This document shows positions 36,937 through 45,315 of a stretch of DNA of 64,000 nt, one piece after another. Location: NCBI GenBank assembly GCA_018268855.1, contig JAFDVR010000004.1:1-64000 (forward strand). Reading direction: 5' to 3'. The notes under the pieces were generated by a model. It saw only the letters and a list, made by a program, of their open reading frames with translations. It was not told the origin of the DNA and did no database searches. Numbering within the stretch: the first letter of the stretch is position 1; each line of letters begins with the position of its first letter. Made by a program: the position numbers and the translations under genes. Source of the stretch: Acidobacteriota bacterium. GTDB lineage: Bacteria; Acidobacteriota; Terriglobia; Terriglobales; Acidobacteriaceae.

Positions 36937-37437
36937 TTACGCAGCGAGTGAGAATCTGCGCTTGACCGCACCTGCCGCTCCGAGCAGGCCCGTTGCCAGC
37001 ATAATGAGGCTCGAAGGCTCTGGAGTCGGTGCCACCGACGGTCCCGACACATGGCCCGCATAGTAGCCGTGGCTATCCAGAATGTCGAACTGTACCGCAC
37101 CAGGATTCGCTGTCGAGGTGATCGTCAGCGTACCCAGCGTATACGGCACACTGAAGTTGTAAGAGGCACCAGCCACAGTTCCGACAACAACACCCGTGGA
37201 ATTGAACGAAGTGATCTGGAAGATTCCAGCTAGGTCGCCGCTGAGAGATGCATTGGTAACACCGGAAAGACCAGTGAGGCTAAAGCCACCAGGAATGAAG
37301 AAGGTCAGATAATGGTCCAGCGTAAGACCATACTTGTAGTCATTTCCTGTGTGGGATTGATAGGTAATCGAATCAGCTTTTGCCATAGGCGTGAGAACCA
37401 GGCAAAGAGCTACAACAAACAGACCAAGGCGTTTCAT
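36937..37437 (-). CDS. PEP-CTERM sorting-domain exported protein
   Basis: A 166-aa exported protein. It has a signal peptide (KRLGLFVVALCLVLTPMAKA), a beta-rich middle (DSITYQSHTGNDYKYGLTLDHY, TLGTLTITST) and a C-terminal sorting signal from about residue 137: PTPEPSSLIMLATGLLGAAG followed by KRR. PEP-CTERM proteins are cleaved and anchored by exosortase and are linked to extracellular polymer. No exosortase gene is in the window. The gene has its own terminator. Upstream (37438-37680) is AT-rich sequence shared divergently with the radical SAM gene. Confidence 0.9.
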   Translation of the reverse strand: MKRLGLFVVALCLVLTPMAKADSITYQSHTGNDYKYGLTLDHYLTFFIPGGFSLTGLSGVTNASLSGDLAGIFQITSFNSTGVVVGTVAGASYNFSVPYTLGTLTITSTANPGAVQFDILDSHGYYAGHVSGPSVAPTPEPSSLIMLATGLLGAAGAVKRRFSLAA

Positions 37438-37679
37438 AGAACAAGCTCCTCAGGGAAGAAAATGAAGTTCCCTCTTGAAAAAGCACTTGGGCTGCCATAT
37501 GCCTGTGCAAAAGAGCGGTTTACTGTTTCTTTAGATTGGTTGTTTTGTTTTGGCCCAAAACATACGTGCTATTTAGGTCATTTGCTGATTTTTAACGCTA
37601 ACTAAGTGGTAAATCAGTTCCCATTGGGAGTAACTCTTTCTATACCTGTTCTCCTCCCTAAAGAGGACAAAACCAAGAG

Positions 37680-37709
37680 TTGACGTTTACCTACCTCCTC
37701 ATCTATGTT
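37680..37709 (+). promoter_or_regulatory. candidate promoter for the radical SAM gene
   Basis: TTGACG (37680-37685), 18-bp spacer, TATGTT (37704-37709). The predicted start lies ~8 nt before the AGGCGA ribosome site and the ATG at 37725, giving a very short leader. Confidence 0.45.
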
Positions 37710-37724
37710 CTTTTAGGCGAACAA

Positions 37725-38765
37725 ATGGCGAATATCGAGAGTCAAAATCTCTTTCCGATTCTGGGTCAACAAAGACCGACAGGCGTTGCTCGTATGGCAG
37801 ACGAAAGCGAATGGCTCGATGCCGGCCACGACGTGGAGTTCCGTTCGCTCGGTGTTCGCACCGTAATGAATAAGGTGGTCTCCAAACGCATGGCATGGAT
37901 GGCCTGGGGCATCAATCCCTATCGGGGATGTGAATTCGGCTGCCGCTATTGTTATGCGCGCTACACCCACGAATTCATGGAACTACGCGATCCGGAAGAG
38001 TTCGAACGCAAGGTCTTCATCAAACAAAACGCGGCATGGCTGCTGGAGCAGGAACTACGCAAACTGGAGCGGCGCGGAGCACTCCATGAAGAAATCGCGA
38101 TTGGCACGGCGACCGATCCATGGCAACCCATTGAGCGGCGGGAGCGCGTGACCCGCAGCCTGCTTGAAGTCTTCTCGCATCATCGCGGTTTGACCATCGG
38201 CGTGGTGACCAAGTCCACATTGATTGAACGCGACCTGGATCTGCTGCGCGCTATCGACGCACGCAACACGCTGGTCGTGCATATCACCATCACAACGCCA
38301 GACGTGGAACTGGCACGAAAGCTGGAGCCGCGCGCTCCTCGCCCCGATCTTCGCTTTCGAACGGTCAGACGATTGCGTGAAGCCGGCATTCGAGCAGGAA
38401 TCTTGAATTCACCGCTGCTGCCAGGAATCACCGACACCCCTGCTGCGATTGACGAGATGGCGCGCAGGGCGGCGCGGGTGGATGCATGTTTCTTCTCTGC
38501 CAATCCGCTTTTTCTCAAACCATGCTCGCGTCCAACGTACTTTCGCTTTATTCAGGAACACTTCCCCCAACTGCAGCAGGACTACGCGGAGCGTTTTCGC
38601 GAGATGGATTTCGCCGCGCGTCCCTATCGCGAACGGATGCGCGCCCTCGTGGCTGCGGCATGCCGGAAACATGGATTGCAGAAGAGAATGTCCGGCGAAT
38701 TATCCACCGCAAGAAAACCAGCCGTAAGAGAGGACTTCATCCAACAGCAGTTGCGCTTTGGCTAA
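37725..38765 (+). CDS. radical SAM protein, PA0069/Rv2578c family (SPL-like)
   Basis: A 346-aa radical SAM enzyme. The cluster motif is C69-x3-C73-x2-C76 (GCEFGCRYCYARY), followed by EIAIGTATDPWQPIERR, TRSLLEVFS and ITITTPDVELARKLEPRAP, blocks shared with the spore-photoproduct-lyase-like PA0069 family. The substrate is not known for this family. ATG 37725 is chosen over the upstream TTG at 37680 because AGGCGA sits 4 nt before it and a promoter overlaps the upstream option. The tail is convergent with the GH127 gene. Confidence 0.88.
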   Translation: MANIESQNLFPILGQQRPTGVARMADESEWLDAGHDVEFRSLGVRTVMNKVVSKRMAWMAWGINPYRGCEFGCRYCYARYTHEFMELRDPEEFERKVFIKQNAAWLLEQELRKLERRGALHEEIAIGTATDPWQPIERRERVTRSLLEVFSHHRGLTIGVVTKSTLIERDLDLLRAIDARNTLVVHITITTPDVELARKLEPRAPRPDLRFRTVRRLREAGIRAGILNSPLLPGITDTPAAIDEMARRAARVDACFFSANPLFLKPCSRPTYFRFIQEHFPQLQQDYAERFREMDFAARPYRERMRALVAAACRKHGLQKRMSGELSTARKPAVREDFIQQQLRFG

Positions 38766-38846
38766 GAAGTCTGGTGTCCCGAACATCTGGACACGGACAA
38801 AGGCGCGGCAGATCGTTCTGGAGCTCGGCTGCCGCGCCCTTTGCAA

Positions 38847-40874
38847 TTACACGTGGTCTGGACTGCACTGCGGAAAGGCAGTAATACGCAGCTTCGCTGC
38901 CCCATACGGGACCAGCGTGATCGTCTCTTCCGGTTGTTGAGTGTCCACAGGACTCTGCGGCAAAATCTGTGCCACACCGTCTTCACTGCGCCACGTATCC
39001 AGGCGCCGGGCTTTTGCATGCAACAGGACCGAAGCTCCATGCGCGGCAAACGGCTGTTTGCTCAACGGTGCTTCCATCACCTCGATCTTGTCCGCACGAG
39101 CTTCATCGTGCGCGAGCGCATAATTCCACGCCTGTTGCGGAAAGACCTGCCAGTCGGCAGTCCAGCCATAATCCCGCATCTTCATCCAGCTCGTACCGGG
39201 ATCGAAGGAGAACACCAGCGGGCCGCGTTCAACACTTACGGAGTTGTGTACACCACGTACGATGCGTGGCTGCATGGGAAATCTAAATCTGATCGCGTCG
39301 CTGGTCTCCCAAACGCGATCGACTCTGCCGAAATGTCCATTTGGATTATGGATGAAATCCATAACTCCACCCTCTTCCAAAGCTCCTCTGCGTGCATGGC
39401 TCAACTCCCAAAGAAAACCCTCTTCTGCCCACAAAGGCACGCGGAACCTTATTGGAAATCGAAGTGGTTTTTCAGGATGGACCTGAATGTTGAATGTATC
39501 GCGGAAGGGATACTCCGTCTCAACCACAAGATGTACCTTCACACCGCGCACCTCTGTCCTCACCTCGCAGGGTGCATAAATCGCGGCAACCAAACCTTCA
39601 TTCTCCGTCCCGGCGTCGCTCTTCATCCACAAACTCGTTGTGAGCTTCGGCCAGCCCTGGTGAAAATTGGCGGTGCAGCAGCCGAAATTCGGTTCTTTGC
39701 CATAGAGGTTCGATTCGGGACCGTTCGTCGTCCACGGCTTGCTATTCAATGAGCACTGCACCTGGTTGGCCTGCTGGTCGTACTGGTGCGCCGTCATCTC
39801 GTCGGTAAACGTACCGGGCAACGCGTTGTAGGCGATCTTCTCAATGCGGTCACCGATCCATGCTTCGCCAAGAATGCTCATCGCTATTTCCAGCGAAAAC
39901 AGCGTCTCCACTACGGTGCAGAGTTCGGTGCCGTGGACAGGCTCGCGTCCTGCAAGATGCTCATCGCACGAGAACATGCCGTTAGGCTGCCCGTGATACC
40001 GGTCAAGTGCGGCAAGTTGTTTTGCAAACGCGGCACGGTCGCCCGCATCGCCTGTCACGCGATACCACACTGGAGACGTCTTCAGTGCCATGCCCTGATT
40101 CACGCCATGCACCGACTGCGGTTTGTCTGCCCCTCCACCGCCTGCGGCCTTCATCTCCGCGCGGGTAAATGGCTCCGTGTCTTTGAAAGGTTCAAACTGC
40201 GCCCGCCAGTCGCGGCCCTGCTGTTTGAGCAGGTGCGCAAGCGCAAGCAGGTGCGGCTCTGGCGCTCGGTCGTAAAGCCAGAGAATGGTGTACACCTCAT
40301 CCTGCCAGCGCGACTTCGCCCAGGTCTTCAGCGGCTGTGCAGGCATTTCACGCAACTGGTAAGCAAAGTAGTGCGACATGGCCGGCAGAACACGCTTGTC
40401 TCCAGTCACCTCGTAATACTGCGCCAGCGCCTTCAGCATCACCATGTTCGGCCACCAGTCACGGTTCTTTGCCGGGCCCAGCGTGCCGTCTGCCGATGGG
40501 TGGTCGAGCGTCCAGTCGATGAACTTCTGCGCCTGCGCCTTGAGTTTCGCATCGTCCAGCAGATACGCCAGCGGTAGCAGCCCATCCAGAAAATATGGCC
40601 CGCGCTCCCAGTGTTCACCCGTGCCGCCAAGCCAGCCGGAGTTCGGTCCAACATCGGGCCAGTGCTCATGGAGACGACCGCTCATGCCATCCGCCTGGAT
40701 GCGGAGCTGATCGCGCAGCCATCCAGCAGGAAGAATTTCGCCGAGCGGAAGAAGAGAAAACGCTGCCGGTGTAATAGCAGGTTTCTCAGCAGCAGCATGG
40801 ATGGGTAAGGACGCCGCAAACGCAGTTGCGGCTACTCCCGTGGCGAACTCTCTGCGTGTAAGCATGTGCTTCAC
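38847..40874 (-). CDS. GH127-like glycosidase (beta-L-arabinofuranosidase family), Tat-exported
   Basis: A 675-aa protein with a twin-arginine leader (TRREFATGVAATAFAASLP). An (alpha/alpha)6 catalytic domain and C-terminal beta-sandwiches fit the GH127/GH146 (old DUF1680) group. The Cys-rich metal/active-site pieces are visible: HGTELCTVVETLFSLE and the Cys-Cys pair in NFGCCTANFHQGWPKL. Other blocks are SGWLGGTGEHWERGPYFLDGLLPLAYL and VWYRVTGD. The likely action is removal of beta-linked L-arabinofuranose from plant glycans, but other pentose or hexose specificities occur in the family. Methionine 4 is an alternative start. Confidence 0.85.
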   Translation of the reverse strand: MKHMLTRREFATGVAATAFAASLPIHAAAEKPAITPAAFSLLPLGEILPAGWLRDQLRIQADGMSGRLHEHWPDVGPNSGWLGGTGEHWERGPYFLDGLLPLAYLLDDAKLKAQAQKFIDWTLDHPSADGTLGPAKNRDWWPNMVMLKALAQYYEVTGDKRVLPAMSHYFAYQLREMPAQPLKTWAKSRWQDEVYTILWLYDRAPEPHLLALAHLLKQQGRDWRAQFEPFKDTEPFTRAEMKAAGGGGADKPQSVHGVNQGMALKTSPVWYRVTGDAGDRAAFAKQLAALDRYHGQPNGMFSCDEHLAGREPVHGTELCTVVETLFSLEIAMSILGEAWIGDRIEKIAYNALPGTFTDEMTAHQYDQQANQVQCSLNSKPWTTNGPESNLYGKEPNFGCCTANFHQGWPKLTTSLWMKSDAGTENEGLVAAIYAPCEVRTEVRGVKVHLVVETEYPFRDTFNIQVHPEKPLRFPIRFRVPLWAEEGFLWELSHARRGALEEGGVMDFIHNPNGHFGRVDRVWETSDAIRFRFPMQPRIVRGVHNSVSVERGPLVFSFDPGTSWMKMRDYGWTADWQVFPQQAWNYALAHDEARADKIEVMEAPLSKQPFAAHGASVLLHAKARRLDTWRSEDGVAQILPQSPVDTQQPEETITLVPYGAAKLRITAFPQCSPDHV

Positions 40875-40913
40875 AATAACGAATTACGCCATCTCAGCAC
40901 GGTCCGGCGAAAA

Positions 40914-42197
40914 CTACCGTTTGCCCGAATACGTAACGCGCCAGACACTCTTCGATCCGTCATCCACAACGATCAGGGATCCGTCCTTTGCAACCGTCAC
41001 ACCAACAGGCCTGCCCCACACCTTCCCATCCGCAGTAGTGAAGCCGGTAAGAAAATCCATGTACTCGCCCGTGGCCTTGCCGTTCTTCACCGGCGCAAAG
41101 ATCACCTCATATCCCGCGCGGTCCTTACGGTTCCACGAGCCATGCTCAGAGGCAAAGATGCCGCCCTTATACTCCCCTGGGAACATGCTGCCGGTATAGA
41201 ACGTCATCTGCAGCGACGCCATGTGCGGCTGCACCAGAATGTCCGGCGTAATAACTTTGTTCTTCAACTCAGGATGCTTTCCCACATGCCGAGGGTCCTG
41301 ATGACCGCCCATATACCACCAAGGCCATCCATAAAATCCGCCCTCCTGCACATGCGTAATATAGTCAGGCACAAGGTGATTTCCCAGCCGGTCGCGCTCA
41401 TTCACCGAACACCAAAGCTCACCCGTGCTTGGGTTCACCGCCTCACCCACACAGTTACGAATGCCGCTGGCATAGATCTTCACAAACTTGCCTTCAGGCG
41501 TGTACTCCAGCACATCCGCGCGATGAAACTCGCGTGGATGCGTGTCCGGATCGTCCACATTGGACCCCGATCCAACAGACACAAACATGCGTTTGCCATC
41601 CAGCGAGAAGGCGATGTCGCGCGTCCAATGGCCTCCGCCACGAAGCTGCGCGTACCCCGGAAGCTTCTCCACAATCGTCTGTGGCTGTGCGCTCGCCTTC
41701 ATATCGCCTGCTTTATAAGCAAAGCGGACAATCGAAGTAGTATTCGCAACGTAAATCCACTTCGGGTCCTTCTCTGGATAAAAATTGATGCCGAAAGGAT
41801 GGTCCAGACCAGTGGCATATTCCGAACGCTCAGCCACCGTTCCATCCGGCTTCACGCCACGAAGAAGAATGACCTTACCTGCCTTCGAATCCGCAAGAAA
41901 CAGATCGCCATTCGGCGCAGTGCGGACGAGGCGCGGCTGATCGAAGCCGCCTTCCGCATAAAGCTGCACTTTGAAACCCGCAGGCGCCTGCGGCATCGCT
42001 CCATTGCGCGGAGCATGCTCAGGACCGTTGTCCACCGACTCGGCTTCATTCGGCGCGGGAAGGTCCTTCACCGTCAGGTGAACACGTTCACCCGGCTTCT
42101 GCTGGTCCCAGTTGCGATACGCGTCCTGCCCCGTGTGGACACTCTGCGCCGTGGCAAACGTTGAGAACAGTACAACGGCAAATGCAGCGTGACGCAT
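40914..42197 (-). CDS. secreted PQQ/sorbosone-dehydrogenase-like beta-propeller protein
   Basis: A 427-aa exported protein with a short signal peptide (RHAAFAVVLFSTFATAQS). A six-bladed glucose/sorbosone dehydrogenase (GSDH) propeller follows: GFKVQLYAEGGFDQPRLVRT, LDHPFGINFYP, GGGHWTRDIAFSLDGKRMFVSVGSGSN, ASGIRNCVGEAVNPSTGELW, GWPWWYMGGHQDPRH and FASEHGSWNRKDRAGYEV. Members oxidise aldoses or sorbosone with PQQ in the periplasm. The actual substrate is unknown and no pqq genes are present. It lies 39 bp upstream of the GH127 gene on the same strand, so the two may act together on released sugars. Confidence 0.87.
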   Translation of the reverse strand: MRHAAFAVVLFSTFATAQSVHTGQDAYRNWDQQKPGERVHLTVKDLPAPNEAESVDNGPEHAPRNGAMPQAPAGFKVQLYAEGGFDQPRLVRTAPNGDLFLADSKAGKVILLRGVKPDGTVAERSEYATGLDHPFGINFYPEKDPKWIYVANTTSIVRFAYKAGDMKASAQPQTIVEKLPGYAQLRGGGHWTRDIAFSLDGKRMFVSVGSGSNVDDPDTHPREFHRADVLEYTPEGKFVKIYASGIRNCVGEAVNPSTGELWCSVNERDRLGNHLVPDYITHVQEGGFYGWPWWYMGGHQDPRHVGKHPELKNKVITPDILVQPHMASLQMTFYTGSMFPGEYKGGIFASEHGSWNRKDRAGYEVIFAPVKNGKATGEYMDFLTGFTTADGKVWGRPVGVTVAKDGSLIVVDDGSKSVWRVTYSGKR

Positions 42198-42293
42198 AGG
42201 TTCCTCCGCAATCTTTATATACGCAATCCGGCCTGTATATACGCAATCTTAGATGCAATCGCACACAGCAGATGATTTCCCCTACAGCAAGAG

Positions 42294-42905
42294 TTACTCA
42301 ATGGGCCGATAGTAGCGCGCCTCCGGAGAGGCACACGCACGGCATATGGTCCCTTGCGGCGTTTCAACTCCGCGAGCGTAATTGATACCTTCGCCACACC
42401 GTACGCAGGCCACACGACCGCCTTTGTAGCCCGGAAATTCGTTCGCTGGCAGCGAAACAGACACGCGCTCCACCTTGAACAGCTCACCATCGCTAAGCTC
42501 GCGATACGCCCGCATCTGCTGCTCATTTTTATTCTCGATCGCAGGAAACCGCTGCCGCGCCAGTTCGCGTGAGGTCTCCAGGGCAACAACGCGTAACGCA
42601 GCATACGTATCGTCAGAAACCTTATTGTGCAGATCGACAAACGTAGCCGCCATCTTGCCGTAATCCACAAACTTCAGCGCACGCTTGCCCAGACGGCACC
42701 CGGTAACCACGCCGATAGCGTCTGTCGCGCAGCGGTCAATCTCCACAAAAGTAACAAGCCGTTTGCGGTCCGGCCCCATGCGCGGATCATCGACATCCAG
42801 AAGCGCACAAGCATACATCGCCATGCGGACCCCAAGAATCTGCCCGGCGCAAAGATGGCCATGCGCAACTTCAGCTTCACGCAAAAGTGCATCGAGAGAC
42901 TGCAT
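42294..42905 (-). CDS. FmdE family protein with C-terminal zinc ribbon
   Basis: A 203-aa protein resembling subunit E of tungsten formylmethanofuran dehydrogenase. The N-terminal FmdE motif is EVAHGHLCAGQILGVRMA, followed by VEIDRCATDAIGVVTGCRLGKRALKF. The C-terminus is a CxxC...CxxC ribbon (CVRCGEGI, CRACAS). Stand-alone FmdE proteins occur in many non-methanogens and their role is unclear; molybdenum/tungsten enzyme handling is one idea. The frame runs to 43088, but this overlaps the divergent gene at 43005, so I take the start at 42905 (42932 is possible). Confidence 0.82.
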   Translation of the reverse strand: MQSLDALLREAEVAHGHLCAGQILGVRMAMYACALLDVDDPRMGPDRKRLVTFVEIDRCATDAIGVVTGCRLGKRALKFVDYGKMAATFVDLHNKVSDDTYAALRVVALETSRELARQRFPAIENKNEQQMRAYRELSDGELFKVERVSVSLPANEFPGYKGGRVACVRCGEGINYARGVETPQGTICRACASPEARYYRPIE

Positions 42906-43004
42906 GCGTAAATGGTAGAACGCAAGAGCCATTCCCCATAGAGAAGTTGACGTCAACCGCGAACCTTGGCCTACGTTGTCGAGTGGATGGTTTAGGCTCG
43001 TCGC

Positions 43005-43562
43005 ATGGGAATATTGACCTTCTGCATAAACGTCACCCTGGACGGCTGCATCGACCATGAAGAGGGAATTGCTGACGACGAGACACACGCATTCTTTACC
43101 CGTCTTATGGACGAGAGCGGGGCGATGCTGTGGGGCCGCGTCACCTACGAAATGATGGAGAGCTACTGGCCGGCGGTCGCTCGCGGCAACGTGGAGGTGC
43201 CGCCGGCGATACGCGAGTGGGCGGTCAAGCTGGATGCAAAACCTAAATACGTGGTGTCATCGACGCGAACGGACTTCCCGTGGACCAACAGTCACCACAT
43301 CGCCGGCGATCTGCGGACAGGCGTACAGAAGCTCAAGGATGCGACTCCGGCCGGCGTGCTCCTCTGTAGCGGTAAACTCGCAAACGAGTTGGACCGGCTG
43401 GATCTGATCGACGAATATCAGCTTCTCGTCCATGCTAGGATCGCTGGCCACGGCCCGACGCTGTATCAGGACGGGTTGCTCAGTACGCGACGGCTTGAGC
43501 TGGTCTCGGCGAAGCCGCTCCGCAACGGCGCGGTCGCTATGCACTATCGGCGGGAGCGCTGA
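43005..43562 (+). CDS. dihydrofolate-reductase-like protein (RibD C-terminal family)
   Basis: A 185-aa protein of the RibD_C/YyaP-like group: ILTFCINVTLDGCIDHEEG, MLWGRVTYEMMESYWPAV, KPKYVVSST, LLCSGKLANELDRLDLIDEYQLLVHARIAGHGPTLYQDG. These are NADPH-binding reductase folds of uncertain substrate, often wrongly called dihydrofolate reductase. No deaminase domain is attached. It is divergent from the FmdE-like gene across ~100 bp and convergent with the next minus-strand gene. Confidence 0.88.
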   Translation: MGILTFCINVTLDGCIDHEEGIADDETHAFFTRLMDESGAMLWGRVTYEMMESYWPAVARGNVEVPPAIREWAVKLDAKPKYVVSSTRTDFPWTNSHHIAGDLRTGVQKLKDATPAGVLLCSGKLANELDRLDLIDEYQLLVHARIAGHGPTLYQDGLLSTRRLELVSAKPLRNGAVAMHYRRER

Positions 43563-43574
43563 CTCGCAGTGGCT

Positions 43575-44264
43575 CTACTCATCATCTTCAGGCGATTCGC
43601 CATCTTCCACCAGGTTCGTACTGGTGCCCACAACATCAAACGTAATGGGCTGGCCGCCGCTGACCTGCATGGTGATACGCATCGGTTCGCGCTGCCAAAT
43701 AGGTGCAACACACACGGGACGGATGCGTTCCGCCTGCGGCCATCTTCCAATGACCTTCTCAAGCGCAGGGCGGCGTGAGGCAATCTGCCACACAACGGCA
43801 GCAATGCCGCCATTCCGTATCGTCGTCTTGATGCCGCAATAGGCGGCGTAATCGCGGTACCAAACCACATCACTCACCGCCGGATCGAAATCGGGCAAAT
43901 GCAGCGCGGTGATGCGCCCGCTCGTGCGGTCCACCAGAAGCCACGGACCGGGCTGCCATACCCAGCGCGCGGTCCTTTCGCCGGGCAAGGTGTCATTGAT
44001 ATGCAGAACACGCCGGACCACAAAGGTTCGGTCCGTAATCTCGTGCGTGTCGCCCGTCGTCCACTCGCGGATACGCCCATCCACCACCAGTGGCCGCACG
44101 CGCAGAGTACCTGCTTCATCAGATTTGTTTTCGCGTGCGACATCCGCCGCCACATACGGAACGCGTTTCACTCCGCCCAGGGCAACGGTATGGGTGCGTG
44201 GTGCGGCAAAGAGGAAGGCAGAAGTAAAAAGCAGTGGCGCAAAGGCCAATCGAGAAAACCGCAT
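43575..44264 (-). CDS. exported hypothetical protein
   Basis: A 229-aa protein that I do not recognise. ATG 44264 begins a signal peptide (RFSRLAFAPLLFTSAFLFAAP). The mature part is beta-rich, with GDTHEITDRTFVVRRVLHIND, WVWQPGPWLLVDRTSGRITALHLPDFDP and DYAAYCGIK, and ends in an acidic tail (EDGESPEDDE). The frame extends to 44501 without a likely start. It is divergent from the bactofilin gene over ~265 bp; no link in function is evident. Confidence 0.75.
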   Translation of the reverse strand: MRFSRLAFAPLLFTSAFLFAAPRTHTVALGGVKRVPYVAADVARENKSDEAGTLRVRPLVVDGRIREWTTGDTHEITDRTFVVRRVLHINDTLPGERTARWVWQPGPWLLVDRTSGRITALHLPDFDPAVSDVVWYRDYAAYCGIKTTIRNGGIAAVVWQIASRRPALEKVIGRWPQAERIRPVCVAPIWQREPMRITMQVSGGQPITFDVVGTSTNLVEDGESPEDDE

Positions 44265-44529
44265 GGGCGCTAGCCTAAGTGCAGACACAGCAGAGTTGCA
44301 ACTGGCGTCCTCACGTATGCGAAGAAACTTCGCGTTTGGGTGAGAGAACTTTCCCCGGCTGCGAAGTTCTTTCCTGGGAGGAGAATTTTTGCAGGTTCCT
44401 TTACGCAAACATGCATTGACGCTGCAATTTCCGCACAAATGGGGAGTAGTATCAGTGCCAGAACAGTGTGGTGGTGCGCAGAGGTTGCACGCACCGGGCA
44501 CGCGTCAGTCGAAAGGACCTCAAAGAGCT

Positions 44530-45078
44530 ATGTGGAAACAGAACACGCCGGGAAACCCGGGCACATCCTCCTCACCGTATCCCGAACCCACCGTGCGCAC
44601 GCCCTCCGCGCCGTCTTCGCCCAGCGTTGAGCCTTCGGCCTCGCGCGCACCCTCTGCACCGTCGGCAACGGCGGTCAATGAACAGGCGACCATCGGGAAA
44701 TCGCTGATGGTCAAAGGTGAATTGACCGGCTCGGAATCGCTCTATATCGACGGCCGCGTCGAAGGTTCCATCAACCTTCCCGGCAATCGTGTAACGATTG
44801 GCCGCAACGGCCAGGTCGCCGCGGCCATCACCGCGCGCGAGATCGTGGTGCTGGGCAAGGTGCGCGGCAACTGCCACGCCTCCGACCGCGTAGACATTCG
44901 CGCGGAAGGCTCCCTGACCGGCGACGTGATCGCCGCGCGCATCTCCATTGAAGATGGCGCGTTCTTCAAGGGTGGAATCGAACTCCGCAAACCCGGTACC
45001 GATCCGGCCGGGGCTGCTCCCAAAGACTCCAAGTCTGCGGCTACAGAAACACCGGCGCTGCTGGATACCAAGGCATAG
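44530..45078 (+). CDS. bactofilin (polymer-forming cytoskeletal protein)
   Basis: A 182-aa bactofilin. A Pro/Ser/Ala-rich disordered N-terminus (1-55) leads into a right-handed beta-helix (about 55-150): ATIGKSLMVKGELTGSESLYIDGRVEGSI, NRVTIGRNGQVAAAITAREIVVLG, KVRGNCHASDRVDIRAEGSLTGDVIAARISIEDGAFFKG. A disordered tail follows. Bactofilins self-assemble into filaments without nucleotide and scaffold cell-shape or envelope enzymes. The frame extends to 44389, but 44530 matches family N-termini. The gene has its own terminator (45099-45125). Confidence 0.93.
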   Translation: MWKQNTPGNPGTSSSPYPEPTVRTPSAPSSPSVEPSASRAPSAPSATAVNEQATIGKSLMVKGELTGSESLYIDGRVEGSINLPGNRVTIGRNGQVAAAITAREIVVLGKVRGNCHASDRVDIRAEGSLTGDVIAARISIEDGAFFKGGIELRKPGTDPAGAAPKDSKSAATETPALLDTKA

Positions 45079-45098
45079 TTTTCGCCAATATCAAATAA

Positions 45099-45125
45099 GG
45101 CCCCCGGCATCGCTGGGGGCTTTTT
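45099..45125 (+). terminator. rho-independent terminator after bactofilin
   Basis: Arms GCCCCC (45100-45105) and GGGGGC (45115-45120) with a 9-nt loop, followed by TTTTTATTT. Confidence 0.85.
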
Positions 45126-45315
45126 ATTTGCTCGAAAATGCAGATAGCAGAAAATTTGGAATCGATACCAATTTTATGGAACCGGAGAGCAACTCAGGCC
45201 GTATCTCCTCCTGACGGTTGATTTGGGCGCCGTTGTGGCAGGCGCTGCGCAATTTCCAGGAATAGACGCGGCGCGCCATTCCCCTAAATTTCTTTAGAAA
45301 GTTGAATCTGACTTT

